A stretch of 64,000 bases of DNA from Amaurobius ferox (GCA_951213105.1 OX578155.1:37114484-37178483), one strand, 5' to 3'; positions 46,547-58,300 are shown, counted from the first letter of the stretch. Notes: a model not told the origin generated them from the sequence alone. Made by a program: numbers and translations.

Positions 46547-47850
46547 TAACACTTTACAGCATAGTTGAAAAGTATTTATGACTTTGTTCATTCTGTTTGT
46601 CTGTCTGTCCGTCCGTTAGCACGATAACTACCGTAAAAATGACTTTATCAAAATGAAATTTTAGTATGTTGTTCAGACGGTCTGTGGGATCTATGGGAAT
46701 ATAAATGAATAATATCACCCAATTAGTTTTGGATTGAACCCGGGTTGAAGTAATGAAATACATTGAACCTTATGGGACCTAATTTTACAAACATTTTTAA
46801 GCGGATTTAAAATTCACACATTGCTTCGAAAGTTTAACGAAATATTCAAATTATCCCATAAAATATATAAAAAAAATTCAGCGAAATATATTTAGTAGTT
46901 TTTTAAATAAAAATGTAAAATAGTAATTACAAACTTTATATAGAGAGATCACGTGACCATTATATGAAGAGATCACGTGACTCAATTAAAAAAAAAGTAT
47001 GGCATCTATCTTGTGTCAAAATCGTGAGTTTTAAAGTTTATATAATTCATATTTAGTGTTGTATCCGTCCTATAACCCCTTTATCTTTGCTTAAATTCTG
47101 TGCATCTACGCATATTGAAGCAACGCAATTACAATATAGTTGAGTTTAAATGATCATCCACGTTTTATTATTTCTACAACGAAGCCTACTTACACTTATG
47201 AAGAATGTAAATACCAAAAGATGTAGAATGAGTTGTATAAGAATTACTGCATTTCTTTAAGACAATATTATTTAACTCATGGAGTCTGCAATATAGCTGA
47301 TATAAATGAAACATTCACTGATTTTATGCAGAAAAGCAAACGATTTTTCGATGAAGTTTTAAGCATAGAGTTAAATTACTTTTACCTCCATGGCTCTAAG
47401 TTTTTAAATAAAATAAATTATTATAGTATTGTGATGAATGGAATGTATGGAAAAATGTTTATGCATGAAATTCTGCTTTTATAGAGAGAGCCGGGCGTGT
47501 TATATTTCGATGACGTCAATTGAATAAATTTCATTTGTTTTCGATGTTTTCAAATATAATAAATTATTGTAGTATTATGATAATTTTAAAAATATTACCC
47601 AGGAATATATATCTCATTTTAGAGACGTTTAAACCAGGCAATTTATATTTCAATGCCGTCATTTGAATGAGGTTCATTTTTTTCGATGAAATTTTACATT
47701 TTCAAGTATAATAAATTAATGCAGTATTGTGATAACATTAAAAATATTACCGTGGATTGTATCGAATTTTATAGATGTTAAAAAAAAATTTCATTTAAGT
47801 TAGAAAGTGTTTCATAATCAATGTATTATACATGATTGATCTTTCTTGTT
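46547..47850 (-). mobile_element. H-family element, copy F, full length
   Basis: The 3' end is at the left: hairpin TTAACACTTTACAGCATAGT and AAAAGTATTTATGAC, then a TCTGTCTGTCTGTCC microsatellite (46590-46612), the core and CCCGGGTTGAAG. The 5' end is at the right: GAAAGTGTTTCATAATCAAT and ATGATTGATCTTTCTTG at 47849. It is about 1.3 kb. Its 3' end faces the 3' end of copy E only 70 bases away. A phrase CTCAGATCTTAAAATTAACA occurs at 46509 and 48126, on either side. It is non-coding. Confidence 0.85.
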
Positions 47851-48860
47851 TTAAGTTAAATTGACTCTAGTATTCCCATGCTTCACTGATTTTTAAAGTT
47901 TCTACTGAACACGTTTAGTAGTGTACATTAACATTGAAATTCCTCATTTTAATATTACCGACCATTAGATTTCTGTATGCATAGATAAATAACGTTTGAT
48001 AACCTAGATATGTTAAAAATATTTCAAATAATTGTTACAAACTTGAAATAAACAACTATTAAAAAAATACTTTTTTGACTTTATGATCCAAGATGACAGA
48101 CCAAACACGTTACATCAATTCGACTCAGATCTTAAAATTAACAAATAAACTAGTAAAATTTAATAAATTGAATTGATTCTATATTGCTACGCTTCATTGA
48201 TTTTTAGACGTTCTACTGAGACGTTTCTCATTTTAATAAATATATGAATGACACAACTGTAATATTGTTAATTAAATACAAACGTTGCATTATAATTAAC
48301 AATATAACATTATAATTACAGGAAAGTACATTTATGCACGTGGTAAACGAATAGTGATGCACGCAATAAATATTCGAATCAAATTAAAAGAAATTAATAA
48401 ATAATTAATCTTCAAAAACTTCCAATTAAAGGAAATAATCATCAAAATTTAATAAATTAATGTAATATTATTATTAAAACCTACTTTATTATTTCTTTCA
48501 ACTCGCGACAGCGAACAGTCAGCACAATATGGGATATTTTCCCTCAAGATTTCCCTGTCCCTCAAATAGAGCTGATTCAGCTGACGCCAAGCTGCCACCT
48601 AGCAACCGTTGCTGGTGGACATACATTGCATGCTTTTCTTGAGTTTGTAAATATACTCATGTGTATAGCGGTATAAAAACTTATATTTCTTATTATACCT
48701 ACCGTCTGTGGTGTTTCCATATCCAGAAATCGTTCTGATAGAGAGTAAATCTCTTTTTAGATTCCTTGCTGCATTAATTAGAGGAAAAAAATCTAAAAAA
48801 CATCTTAGTGAAGAGCGCCGAGAGAAATGGCCGTCAGCAATCAAAAGAGTTGAACTTATT
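47851..48860. other. Gene-free stretch with weak duplications
   Basis: The block with CTTCACTGATTTTTAAAG (47881) recurs as CTTCATTGATTTTTAGA (48190). 48500-48620 is less AT-rich, with CTAGCAACCGTTGCTGG (48599-48615), a near-palindrome resembling an RFX X-box. A minus-strand frame at 48599-48844 has no ATG start and no recognised family. Confidence 0.4.
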
Positions 48861-49655
48861 GGAAATATAAAAATCTGATGTGATCAGCACGACTTTCCTT
48901 GCAATCCCATATTCACTTAAAGAACGTACATATTCACGTCACACAAAATAACACCCATAATTATTTTTATTACACTGAATTTGCATTTTCAATTCAACTT
49001 TTGTTTTCATTTAGTAACTAGGCTTATTGTCAAAGGTGGAGTAGCGAAAAAACGAACCATACCAAATTCGAAATCATGCCAAAACCTAATCAGCACCAGG
49101 ATAACCCAAAAGAGACTTATCAACCAACTTTTGTGAAATTTGGTCTATTAGTTTTTCAACTAGAGGGGATATAGACAATCTTTACGGGCCATTTCGCAAA
49201 AAAAGACAGGTTCCTTTTATCCGAAATCGTACCAAAATCTAATCAGCACCAGGATAACCCACAAGTGACTTATCTACCACATTTTGTGAAATTTGGTCTA
49301 TTAGTTTTCCAGCTAGAGTGGATATAGGTAATTTTTTAGAGCTATTTTGCAAAAATAGACATGTTCTTTTATCACGAGTCGTACCAAAATCTAATCAGTA
49401 TTCAGTACTAGGGTCACCCACAAGTGACTTACTCATAAAATTTTATGAAATTAGATCAATTAACTTTCGAGTTAGAGTGGATACAAATATTGCAGAGATA
49501 GACACATAGAACCACAGACACACACACACAGACGTTACGCTGAAAATAGTGTTTACGTATTCTAGAGGTCCCAATAAGTGTAGATACGTCAAATACTCGA
49601 GTTGCGATTTTTTACATGATTACAATACTTTCCATGTATTGCAGGGCAAGTAAAA
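48861..49655 (+). mobile_element. X-family repeat with reiterated core
   Basis: The left end is AAAAATCTGATGTGATCAGC. The core (AATCAGCACCAGGATAACCC, ACTTATCAACCAACTTTTGT, AAATTTGGTCTATTAGTTTT) is repeated three times (about 49080, 49230, 49390). An ACACACACACAGACG microsatellite (49520) and a terminal hairpin remnant (TTTCCATGTATTGCAGGGCA at 49629) follow. The reiterated core distinguishes this copy from 26655-27345. Confidence 0.6.
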
Positions 49656-49901
49656 ATAGCTGTATGTGAAGATTACTTTATTTCTCTTTTTATCGCCATT
49701 CCATTTATTAAAAGGAAATTAAGAACGTCTATGTTGTCAACTTTAAAATGCTCGAAATGATATATGAAACAAAAATAAGTGTGTGTTTTACACATTGAAT
49801 ACGGATCCTTGTTTCCTATTGATGCAATATTTAGAACATATCGAGCTTTATGTCGATCATCCATATCCTGAAAATATTTAGATAACATAAATATAACTTA
49901 A

Positions 49902-50573
49902 CCCTTTCGCGACGGTTGCCACTCCCGCGTGGCGGCTGCGAACTTGCATTCAAGGACGGACGACACGCTATCGTGGCGGAGAAAACTTTATCCTAAACGG
50001 CGAGTGCTACGTACGCGTGTTTTCACGTGGAACGGTTTAATTTGTCTACTAGATGGCGTTAAATGCCCGTGGAAATAACTTCAATGTATTTTGCAGATAT
50101 TTGACCTTGGCATAGGGAGGATCCAATGAATTTCTCCATTTGGAGAGGTGAAACATGATTTTGTAATATAAACAGACAGAGCAATTCTAGCAGCATCAAC
50201 AATTTTATAATTGAGTTTCGGGTTTTGTGTTGATTTCAGATTTATGATTTCGTTGGTGAATCATAGGAATATTTTTTTTTGTTTGGGTTTTAGAGGCAGT
50301 GAAATTATTCGTTTATTTCGGATAAAAGAAGGGGAGCAACAAACGAGTATTTTGTATTAGATTTGTATGAAAAATATACATCAAATTGAAAATAAATATT
50401 TCTTTTACTCCTGAAAAAAGTAGATTTCTGTGTTGAATAGGTGATTTTTAGTGAATTTTTTTCGAGAGTTAGGCTTAGTGCAAAAAAATTGCCGTCTTCT
50501 GGGAACAGTTCGGAAGCGAAGCGCTCCGTTCTTTGGGCCGTGGCAATTCCGGAATGCCGCCGTCGCAAAAGGG
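49902..50573. mobile_element. piggyBac-type element, non-autonomous, 672 bp
   Basis: TTAA (49898-49901) precedes CCCTTTCGCGACGG, and the right end CCGTCGCAAAAGGG is followed by TTAA (50574-50577). The terminal repeats match at 13 of 14 positions. TTAA target sites and CCC termini are diagnostic of the piggyBac superfamily. It is rich in CpG, unlike its surroundings, which suggests a young copy. There is no transposase frame; it would need one in trans. An older relative is at 56451-57070. Confidence 0.92.
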
Positions 50574-50577
50574 TTAA

Positions 50578-50770
50578 TGTTTACATAAACATTCTTAACG
50601 CAACGTACGACGTGTATACCAATGGTCGATCTGATTGTATGTCTACCAGCAAGCGTTGCCAAGGCTCGTTACTAAGGGATTGCAGGGAGCTACTTTACAC
50701 TGGCGGCCACCAGGTCCGCCAGGCGCTTAATTCACCTCTGCTTTCACGGGCCTTTTGGCTCATATAATTT
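50578..50770. promoter_or_regulatory. CpG-containing unique patch with X-box-like site
   Basis: It contains ACGCAACGTACGACGTGTAT, AGCAAGCGTTGCCAAGGCTC and GGCGGCCACCAGGTCCGCCA. GTTGCCAAGGC.CGTTAC recalls an RFX X-box. The inverse of 50640-50670 (TTGCTGGTAGACATACAATC) resembles 48606-48625 (TTGCTGGTGGACATACATTG), so these may be two halves of one conserved unit facing each other. It lies about 1.5 kb before Snx3. No coding frame is supported. Confidence 0.35.
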
Positions 50771-51489
50771 TTTCTAAATTTCTTTCCATGCTCGTAAATG
50801 CCAAGCAAAACTGAAGCTAAAAAGTTCACCGACATTTATCATTTACAAAAAAAATGAAATTCCATAGCTTTCTCTTGCAGATTGTCTAATATCCTTCCCT
50901 GCGACATGTTTTGCTACTTGAAAATAAATATTAACCAGGATTTTGTATAAATTATTAATCTATGTGCAAAACATTGAACAGTCAACAAAAGTTCAACATA
51001 ATTCTTTCATTTTCAATATTAATTTTTATATGCAATATGAATTAATATTAAAACGATGTGTATTTTGGTATAAATAGTTTCAGAAAATCTATTTATATAA
51101 ATATGTAAAATTTCAATTTTTTTTTTCTGTAATTTTTTCGATCGAAGATAATATTTTAAAAAGTTGCAGAACATTGATTATTATTAGGGTCCATCTATGC
51201 TACATGTTTTATACAAATTTTGATAGCAACTGGGTAAAAGAAAATGTTCGTTATATTAATTTTTGCAACTAATACATGCCCCTAAAATCATCATAATGAT
51301 GAAAATTTTAATATAGAAAAAAAAAAAGATACTACCAGAATGAATGACTTGAATTTTTGCACAGTCAGATAAAAAAAATTTCTGAATCGGTTACCATTTA
51401 AACATATCAAAATTGTTATTCATATTTTTTCGAATATTATGTTCATAATTCATATTGCATACAAAAATTATTTGAAATAAGAAAAATTA
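50771..51489. other. Gene-free AT-rich stretch
   Basis: No exon, RNA gene or transposon end recognised. Confidence 0.4.
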
Positions 51490-51990
51490 GAGTTTTGAAA
51501 CGCACTCCCATTGCACATACCAGCATCCAGTATTGAAAGAGAAAGTATTGAAAGGTGGAAAACTGAAATGCAGGTTTTCGACGGATTTGAGCATTTCAGA
51601 ATACTCATCCAGATATTTTAGCATAATGTGTGTGTCTGTTTGCGCAATATATGTATCCACTCTAGAACAAAAAGAATACGACAAGATTTTTTGATATTGG
51701 TGGTTATATCATTTACAGTTTACCCTGGTGCTGACTAGATTTTGTTACAATTAGGAGAGAAGTACCTTGCTCTTGTTTTCTTTTGTTCATAAAAATTCAA
51801 AACTGGAATTAAGAGAATAATTATGATAAATAATGTTTTCGAAACATTTCCGTTTTTGAGACTTTTGGCAACATTTTAATAAATTTCCAAAGGAAGAGAG
51901 AATGGCTTAAAAACTGGAAATGTTATGTAATATTAAATTATTTATGTGTTCCTCTGGTGCTGATTACATTTTTGTATGATAGGAAACTGG
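51490..51990 (-). mobile_element. Decayed X-family repeat
   Basis: GCAGGTTTTCGACGGATTTG (51571), a GTGTGTGTCTGTTTGCGC microsatellite (51629), GTATCCACTCTAGAACAAAA and CCTGGTGCTGACTAGATTTT (51726), the last with a second copy CTCTGGTGCTGATTACATTT (51954), identify it. There is no terminal hairpin. Confidence 0.5.
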
Positions 51991-52009
51991 TTTGTTTTAT
52001 TGAAATCTA

Positions 52010-52263
52010 AACTTTACTTCCGGTTTCATACGTTGAACAGTGACTGAAATTTGAGTTTGTTTGAGGGCGCTGCTTCCAATGGGAGCAGCCGTCCGGAGCT
52101 ACTTCCGAAGTGCCTCCAGGTTTAACAGGAACGAAGTATTTGTAAAGTGGCAACAAAAATTTTACTACCCGCCCCCAATCAGATTTCACTCTCTTTAATT
52201 TCTCGAAATCGGTGGGTGACTAGATAAGCGTATTTATTTCTGTGATTTTATAATTTCATCAAA
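52010..52263 (+). promoter_or_regulatory. Snx3 promoter and 5' untranslated region (predicted)
   Basis: It directly precedes the Snx3 exon and is richer in GC and CpG than its flanks (GGGCGCTGCTTCC, GCCGTCCGGAGCTACTTCCG, ACCCGCCCCCAATCAG). ACTTCCGG at 52016 and ACTTCCG at 52101 are ETS/GABP-type sites, common in TATA-less housekeeping promoters. No TATA box is at a usual distance. The start site cannot be placed from sequence alone. A minus-strand open frame here (52007-52189) has no recognisable family. Confidence 0.55.
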
Positions 52264-52443
52264 ATGATGGATGGAACAACTGAAGGCCCTCCACAAGATG
52301 CTACTCGTAGGCTTCAGCCTAAAAAACAAACTTTAGATGACGCTTATGCAGCACCCGCTAATTTCCTCGAAATTGATGTGCTCAATCCTATTACTCACGG
52401 TGTTGCACGTAAACGTTATACTGATTACGAAGTTAGGTTAAGG
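52264..52443 (+). CDS. Snx3: Sorting nexin 3/12, first coding exon (partial gene)
   Basis: The exon encodes 60 residues. After a short variable start (two ATGs, 52264 and 52267, both after an A-rich leader with A at -3) comes the conserved block ATRRLQPKKQTLDDAYAAPA, then NFLEIDVLNPITHG, VARKRYTDYEVRLR. In animal SNX3/SNX12 this is the N-terminal tail and the first strands of the PX domain, which binds PI3P on early endosomes. SNX3 acts with retromer in recycling cargo such as Wntless. The exon ends at AGG followed by GTAAGA (donor at 52444) in phase 0, where the family continues with a TNLP..K segment. The rest of the PX domain (the RRYSDFEWL helix region and later) is not found before position 64000, so intron 1 is over 11.5 kb or the gene is broken. 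Identity with the family is clear; SNX3 and SNX12 cannot be told apart from this exon. Confidence 0.87.
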
Positions 52444-54626
52444 GTAAGAATTTTGTTTATACATTGACAATTTCAGTTTATTCAGATTTCGTAGTTGTAC
52501 TTATCAAAAGAAAAAAGGAAATCTTAATCTGATTATAGATGCATACGTATTTCTGTTGGGTTCTTTTGTTTATGTTATTTTATTGCATTTGTTTTATTCA
52601 TTATCTGAGATTTAAAATGTTTATAAATTCAGTTTTTCAATTGTATTTGATGTTATCTATAAATATTAAAAATGTGTCAAAATACTCAGGTGGTAATAAA
52701 TAAAAAGTTGTAATGTATTTTGGACAAGAAGGAAAACTGCTCGTGATAAATATCGCTTCGCCCGTTTAATTAGAATTTACTTTTCTATTTAGTTTTTTCC
52801 ATTTGTTTGACTTGTGGTTGTTACTATCCGAAAATAAATTATGAAACAGGGTCATGTAATCAGACTTACATTAGCAGCAATGAATTTACTGTATTGGGGA
52901 AGGGGGAGGTACATACCTTAAACATAGAATGTAGCATAGGCATCCTCCACTTGCAGAAGGAATTTTGAGATCCTGGCAACATTTATGGCTGGTCATAAGT
53001 TTTGAAGCCCCATATAATGCCTTTTTCAAAAAGTAAAGTTTATAGAGCACTTCAGTGACACAGGGATGGGGAGAGCCTAAGTAATCATTGTATCCAAGAT
53101 TATTGAATATGCTCAAATTTGTTTCAACCAATGTGGTTGATACATCTAATTTTTTAATGGTCAACTACTAAAACATGCCGATTAAATTTTTAAAAAATTG
53201 ATAAAATTAAAATTTTGCTTAAAACAGGGAAGAAAAAAAGCAGTACTACTTTGTGTTTACTTAAATACAAAGTAGTATTCCTGTTACGCCTTTTTAGAAG
53301 GCTGTAATGCCCAACCCTATTTCTTTTCAGAGTAATATACACCCTGCCCGTATCCCTTTTTTGCAATGCCTCCCAGGAAAAGGTTAATTCTCCATTCTGA
53401 ACCTTGTCATAAAATGGAAGAGAGTCATTTTCTTGATGGACAAAATATTTCACTAAATCTCAGAGTTGTGACTCAATATAATTAAGCATGAATTAATATA
53501 CAATGCTGCCGCAAACAGCTGTTTTAAAGATATGCAGGATCCGCCTTTTCAGTGCTAGACATATTAACTGACCCTAAGTCAAAAGGATGAGATTAGCCCA
53601 TTTGGCCTTTGACTTCAGATTTGTTGGTCTATCTAGTACTAAAAGTCATCCGGCGTAATCTTGAAACTGCTGCACTTGCATTGTATCTTAATTTGACATA
53701 ATTCTGTTGTTTAAGTTTCCTTAAGTCTTCAGATTTTTTAATTTTATAGGTTCATGAGTCTATTTATTTATTAAAACATTTCCCCCCTTTTTTAAGTGCC
53801 CCTTTTATATCTAAAAAGTGCTCCTTTAAGATCTCTTTTAAAAAATATATTGCCAACATGTGAAACACTAAGGCACATATATGATCATGTTATATATATA
53901 TATGTGTGTTATAGTAAAAATTATGCAGTTGATGTTTATAACTAATGTGTTTGCTTTGTCTGTCAAAAATATCATTCTGCCACAGTTTCACTGAATCATA
54001 GGGATAAAATTCCTTAATGGGTACATAAATGGAAACCACTTGGTTTTAACGATTCATCAAAAAACTGGGTTTCAAATTTTGGTGGTGCATCTAATCACAT
54101 GCAAGATCAAAACTGAAGAACTAATGGTGGTAATTGATTTGTCCATCAGTTACACCTACCATTTTTTCTCAGTTGCCAAAATGTTCTAGTTGGGTGCAAT
54201 TTCAAAATTATTTATTTTGTTTACATTATACAGCGAACAAAATAAATCACATTCTAGACCTGAAATTTCAAATTTTCACTTGGTAACAAGTGGCCAATAG
54301 GCAATTTATGTTTAGTAATTAGTAGCCATTCTATCATAGATGTTAAATTGTAAAATCAATAAATATGGTTTTATGTATGGGAGACTGCAGAGAGTTGACC
54401 CACCATGATTTTTCTTTTATTTCAAGCTTTTCAAACCTTCCAACAAATGACAGAACGTTCTGCAGAATTTAAATTTGGTATTTGTTCTTAATCTGTTCAT
54501 CAAATTAGATTGGATTTTGTGTTTTCTTCATCAAAAGTGTTTTTTATTCATATTTGTAAGTTTTTTTTAAATATTTTTGTTTAAACATAGAAATTCAATC
54601 AAAGTATGGAAACACGTTTAAACGTA
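52444..54626 (+). other. Snx3 intron 1, proximal part
   Basis: It starts with the donor GTAAGA. AT-rich, with no exon recognised. 52885-53160 is less biased and contains a minus-strand open frame without a known family. TACTACTTTGT (53244) pairs with ACAAAGTAGTA (53267) as a small hairpin. There is a TATATATATATATG run near 53892. Confidence 0.45.
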
Positions 54627-56384
54627 TTAAATATAATTACAGTAAAAACCCCGTTTTCAGCAAAAAGTTTTTAATAATCCACCATTTAAGACGTACAATA
54701 TATTACAGAAAGCCAGAGTGCTTTTGGATGTCACAATGCCCTTCATTAATAGCAATGCCAATAAAATATGAAAGTCAAACTTTTATATGCAGCCTGAAAC
54801 TTCTAAAAAAATTGTATATGAATAATCGGATTATCAGATAGCAATTAAATTCATGAAATTGCAAAATATAAATATAACATATAAAACTACAATTCAGAAG
54901 TACAAACTAACCATTTAAACATGTTATTAAAAGCAAAAATATGGTGAACTAGACATCCAGAAATTCATACAAGGGTTTAACGCACAGAGTCAAGATGCCA
55001 GGTGAAACTGGAGGTTCAAACGGGATCGAAGTTACAAATTGAGTCGCAATAAATATAAATGAAAAGTGATTCAAAAAGTAAAATGTTATGGGGGTTATTG
55101 CAATTAACAGAAAAGTATTATCAGAAATAGAAGTGATTTATCATTAATAACAAATTTGAAAAGACCAGTTATTTTTAATATCACGAGCATATTCAGGTAA
55201 ATGAATGTCTATGGTACGTTCGATACTAATAATATAAAATGTATAATTATTTTTAGGAGATAAAAGCAAAAGGGGGACAATGTACACCCCAGCCTGACAC
55301 TGGAAATTTCTCCCATCCTTAAATTTATCACTACAAATGTGACTAAATGAAGAAGTAACAGTAGAATAGACAGATTTAAGTTTAAACTTAAATTCTTGAC
55401 AAAATTGAATGTGGGCGAAAAATCCCCAGATGGAACGGAAGGCTTGATATATACAGAAAAAGGAGCAAGATTAGTTTTAAGGTAAATAAAGTTAGAATAA
55501 ATGGAGGAAAGAATTTTATAAATGAAATCAAATGAGTAAGTGACTTCATAGCCCAGGTTAGAGATAAAGTTTGCTTACTTTAATCTTGCTTTTAACATTT
55601 GTTCATCAGTTACTGCTTTGCATACTCAAATTATTATCTTTAACCTTATTTTATTTATAAAAAAATTTCCTTCATTCGTTCTGACTTTATTTCTCCTAAA
55701 ATTAATCTTGCCCCATCCTCTGATATTCTGCCGAATAAATCGAGTCTTCCATTCCATCCTTCAATTTTTCATCCCCTGATTCATTTTTACCATGAATTTA
55801 AGTTTAAACCTGCCTATTCTACTGTTACCCCTTTGTTTAATCGCATTTGTACTGATAAAGTAAAAAAATAACTTTCTAAGTCAATCTGGGGTGTATCGTC
55901 CCCCTTTTAACTCCTGAAAATAATAAGTTTTATATTGATAATACCAAACGTGCCATAGGCATTCCTTTATCTAAACACGCTCTTGATATTAAAAATAATA
56001 AAGTCTACTGCTCTTTCCCAATTTGTTATTAATGATAAATTTACCCCATTTTTGACAAAACTTTTCTGTCAATTAATTGCAATAACCCTTGTAATATTTT
56101 ATTTATGACATGTTTAAATGGTTGACTTGTACTTCTGGATTGCAGTTATATTTTTATTTTGTAATTTAACGATTTTAATTGGTATCAGATAATCCAGCTA
56201 TTCCTATGTAAATTTTTTCGTGGTTTCAGAGTGTATAGACGAGCTCATATCTCATATTTTATTTGCATTGCCACTGATGAATGACATTGTGACATCCGGA
56301 AGCACTCTGGACTTTTTGTATGTTTAAATGGTGAATTATTAAAGACTTTTTGCTGAAATGTGGTTGTTACTGTAATTATATTAA
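54627..56384. repeat. Long inverted repeat, arms ~0.75-0.9 kb, short loop
   Basis: The left arm (54627-55530) and right arm (about 55640-56384) are inverse copies. Matches include ATATAATTACAGTAA (54630) with TTACTGTAATTATAT (56367); AATAATCCACCATTTAA with TTAAATGGTGAATTATT; AGAGTGCTTTTGGATGTCAC with GTGACATCCGGAAGCACTCT; GGGGTTATTGCAATTA with TTAATTGCAATAACCC; and CTATGGTACGTTCGATACTA with AATACCAAACGTGCCATAGG. The left arm has ~100-200 extra bases. The loop is about 110 bases. Neither arm has an open frame. It lies in the presumed Snx3 intron, so a transcript could fold into a long double strand. Confidence 0.85.
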
Positions 56385-56450
56385 GAGTTCAAATTTATAT
56401 GCTGAAAGTTCAGAACCGTAGCTACATAGGTACTGTTTTATTATTTTTAA

Positions 56451-57070
56451 CCCTTTGTAGAGGTGCCTAGATGTGTCGACTGCGAAACTATGTTCAATGA
56501 TTATACTCTCACATTTATGTCTGAGATATTTTCCTTAAGGACAATAGACACAAATGTGCATTTTCATATGGAACATTTTTATGTGAATGTATTTGAATAC
56601 TAGATGGCATTAAATGTCTAACATTTCCAACATGTTTTGCCAATCCTTGATCTCGGTATATGGTGGTCCCTATGAATCATCACTTCATCTAGAGCTGTAA
56701 AACAGGAAACAGAGTTTTGTAATACAAGCAAACAGATCATTTCTCACACTCTGCTATGTTATAATTGAGTACAAGTTCTCATTTTGAATTTAGGTTAATG
56801 ATTGCGCAGGTGAATTTAGAACATAAAATAGTATTTTCAAGTTTTGGTTTTAGAGGGATGTGGTGGTAGTGTTATTTTAGTTTAAAAAATGGCTGGGTCA
56901 AACATTTCCTTTCAGTGAAAGAATATACTAGCATGGTGATCGAACCAGACAGTAATGAAGGTAATACAGATGTCAAAGTAGGGAAGATTCGAGTGAAACT
57001 TTGATAATTCTGATGAGCACACAGATTTTATGAGTGCAGATATTGCAATGTTGGTCTGTGTGTGTATCCA
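56451..57070 (+). mobile_element. Old piggyBac-type copy, 3' end missing
   Basis: TTAA (56447-56450) precedes CCCTTTG. The first ~430 bases align with 49902-50330 (shared: ACTAGATGGC.TTAAATG, CATAT/ATAGGGAGG-type block, TTTTGTAATA.AAGCAAACAG, TAATTGAGT.., GTTTTGGTTTTAGAGG). Nearly every CpG of the younger copy is TpG or CpA here. Beyond the shared part, a frame with EPDSNEGNTDVKVG could be an acidic N-terminal transposase remnant, but this is weak. No CCC...TTAA right end is found. Confidence 0.7.
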
Positions 57071-57296
57071 TGTTTTGAAATATATCATGTGTAAAAGGCA
57101 TATTAATTATTGAAATAACAATGCTATTTTCTTCTAAAATATTGTGCGTAATTTCTATTAGCTGTATAAAGTTTTGAGTACAATCATTCGAATTTTTTAC
57201 CTACGTAACAGCTATTATAATCAAATTAAGTAATCATTTTTAATCATTTAAATTTTTAATACTTCGATAAAAAAATAATTTGTTTGGAACATAATT

Positions 57297-57960
57297 CAGG
57301 GTTGGGTTTTTTGCCTTCAAAAACTGGTTTTTGATGTGACATTGGTTTAATCTGTGATGTAACCGGATAAAACCGTCAAAAACCTAAAAGCTGCGAAAAA
57401 AAGGGGAATTTGATTTAAAAACAATAAAAGCATCATGTCAATTATTATAAGATTGATTATCCATATAAATTTGAACAATATTATAAAAAAATGTTATTTT
57501 AAAACATCCTTACAATACAAGTACATAAATATCTTTAAAATATTGAAATACTAGCAACAATTAAAAATAATTTTTCAGTTATTTGAATTTAAATACCAAG
57601 GTATTCTGATTTTGTTTTAAATTAAAAACAATATTTATAACTTTCCTGAAGTTTTATTATTTTAACATTTTAGAGATAGCACAATTTGTTTTGAATATTT
57701 TTGGATTCATTACACCCATGATTCGATAACACATAACGAGTTTAGAACTTTTCTCTAGTCCTAAATTCTCTAGTCCTATCCGCAGTTTAGAATGGATGAT
57801 TCTAAAATTTGAAAATATTCTTTCTATAGAAGCCGAACTAGTAGTTTGGGATATCAGCATTATTGCTAGTTCAGCTAATTTAAAAGCTGCACTGTTTTCA
57901 TCTTGAAAACTTTCACACGTTGAAATACCTTTCTACCACGATATCGGATTGGTGAGTTTT
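57297..57960 (-). mobile_element. hAT element remnant
   Basis: The left end CAGGGTTGGGTTTTTTGCC (57297) and internal GGTTTTTGA/AACCGGATAAAACCG words resemble hAT element 2 (32005-33364). The fragment holds the transposase C-terminal frame described below. No matching right terminal repeat or 8-bp duplication was found. Confidence 0.6.
57657..57905 (-). pseudogene. hAT transposase C-terminal dimerisation fragment
   Basis: The frame reads NSAALKLAELAIMLISQTTS from 57905, then SASIERIFSNFRIIHSKLRI and LGLEKSSKLVMCYRIM. The pattern SAS.ER.FS.F..IHSK.RN.L...K..KLV is the signature of the hAT C-terminal dimerisation domain. There is no upstream transposase domain in this or the neighbouring frames (57906-58060), so this is an isolated relic. 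It sits on the strand opposite to Snx3. Confidence 0.88.
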
Positions 57961-58300
57961 CAGGTTAGGAAAAAGAGAATAGTATATAGGCCTACAGTTT
58001 AGGTGGCTTTTAGGGATGAGAAGTAACAAACCGATCTCCACCTACTGATTCCTTATCTGAAGAAATACTATGTGAAGCTGAATCACACAAGGCCTTCAAG
58101 TTTATTAAATTTGCCAACAACTTCAACCCATATAGTTTTCCCCCTTTCCTGTATCTGCCAACCTACATGCAACAAATTTCTGTCTCGACTCCAAAACAGA
58201 TTCAGCCTTTCCCAAAAGCTGGGCTATGAAAATCAAATTATAAAAGAAAATTAGGGAAATTTTAAATACTAATGGAAACACCAGTGAAAGAATAAATAGA

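Noticed and set aside
48599..48844. Minus-strand frame (NAARNLKRDLLSIRTISGYG) resembling a mitochondrial presequence, followed by a donor-like GTAGGT
   Set aside because: No ATG start in frame, the next bases upstream are an X repeat, and no downstream exon was recognised.
52885..53164. Minus-strand 92-codon frame in the Snx3 intron
   Set aside because: No recognisable family or domain; composition is consistent with a chance frame in a less AT-rich block.
57600..57625. RYSDF-like reading near 57600 as a candidate Snx3 exon 2
   Set aside because: Only five residues agree, with no splice acceptor in phase and an immediate stop.
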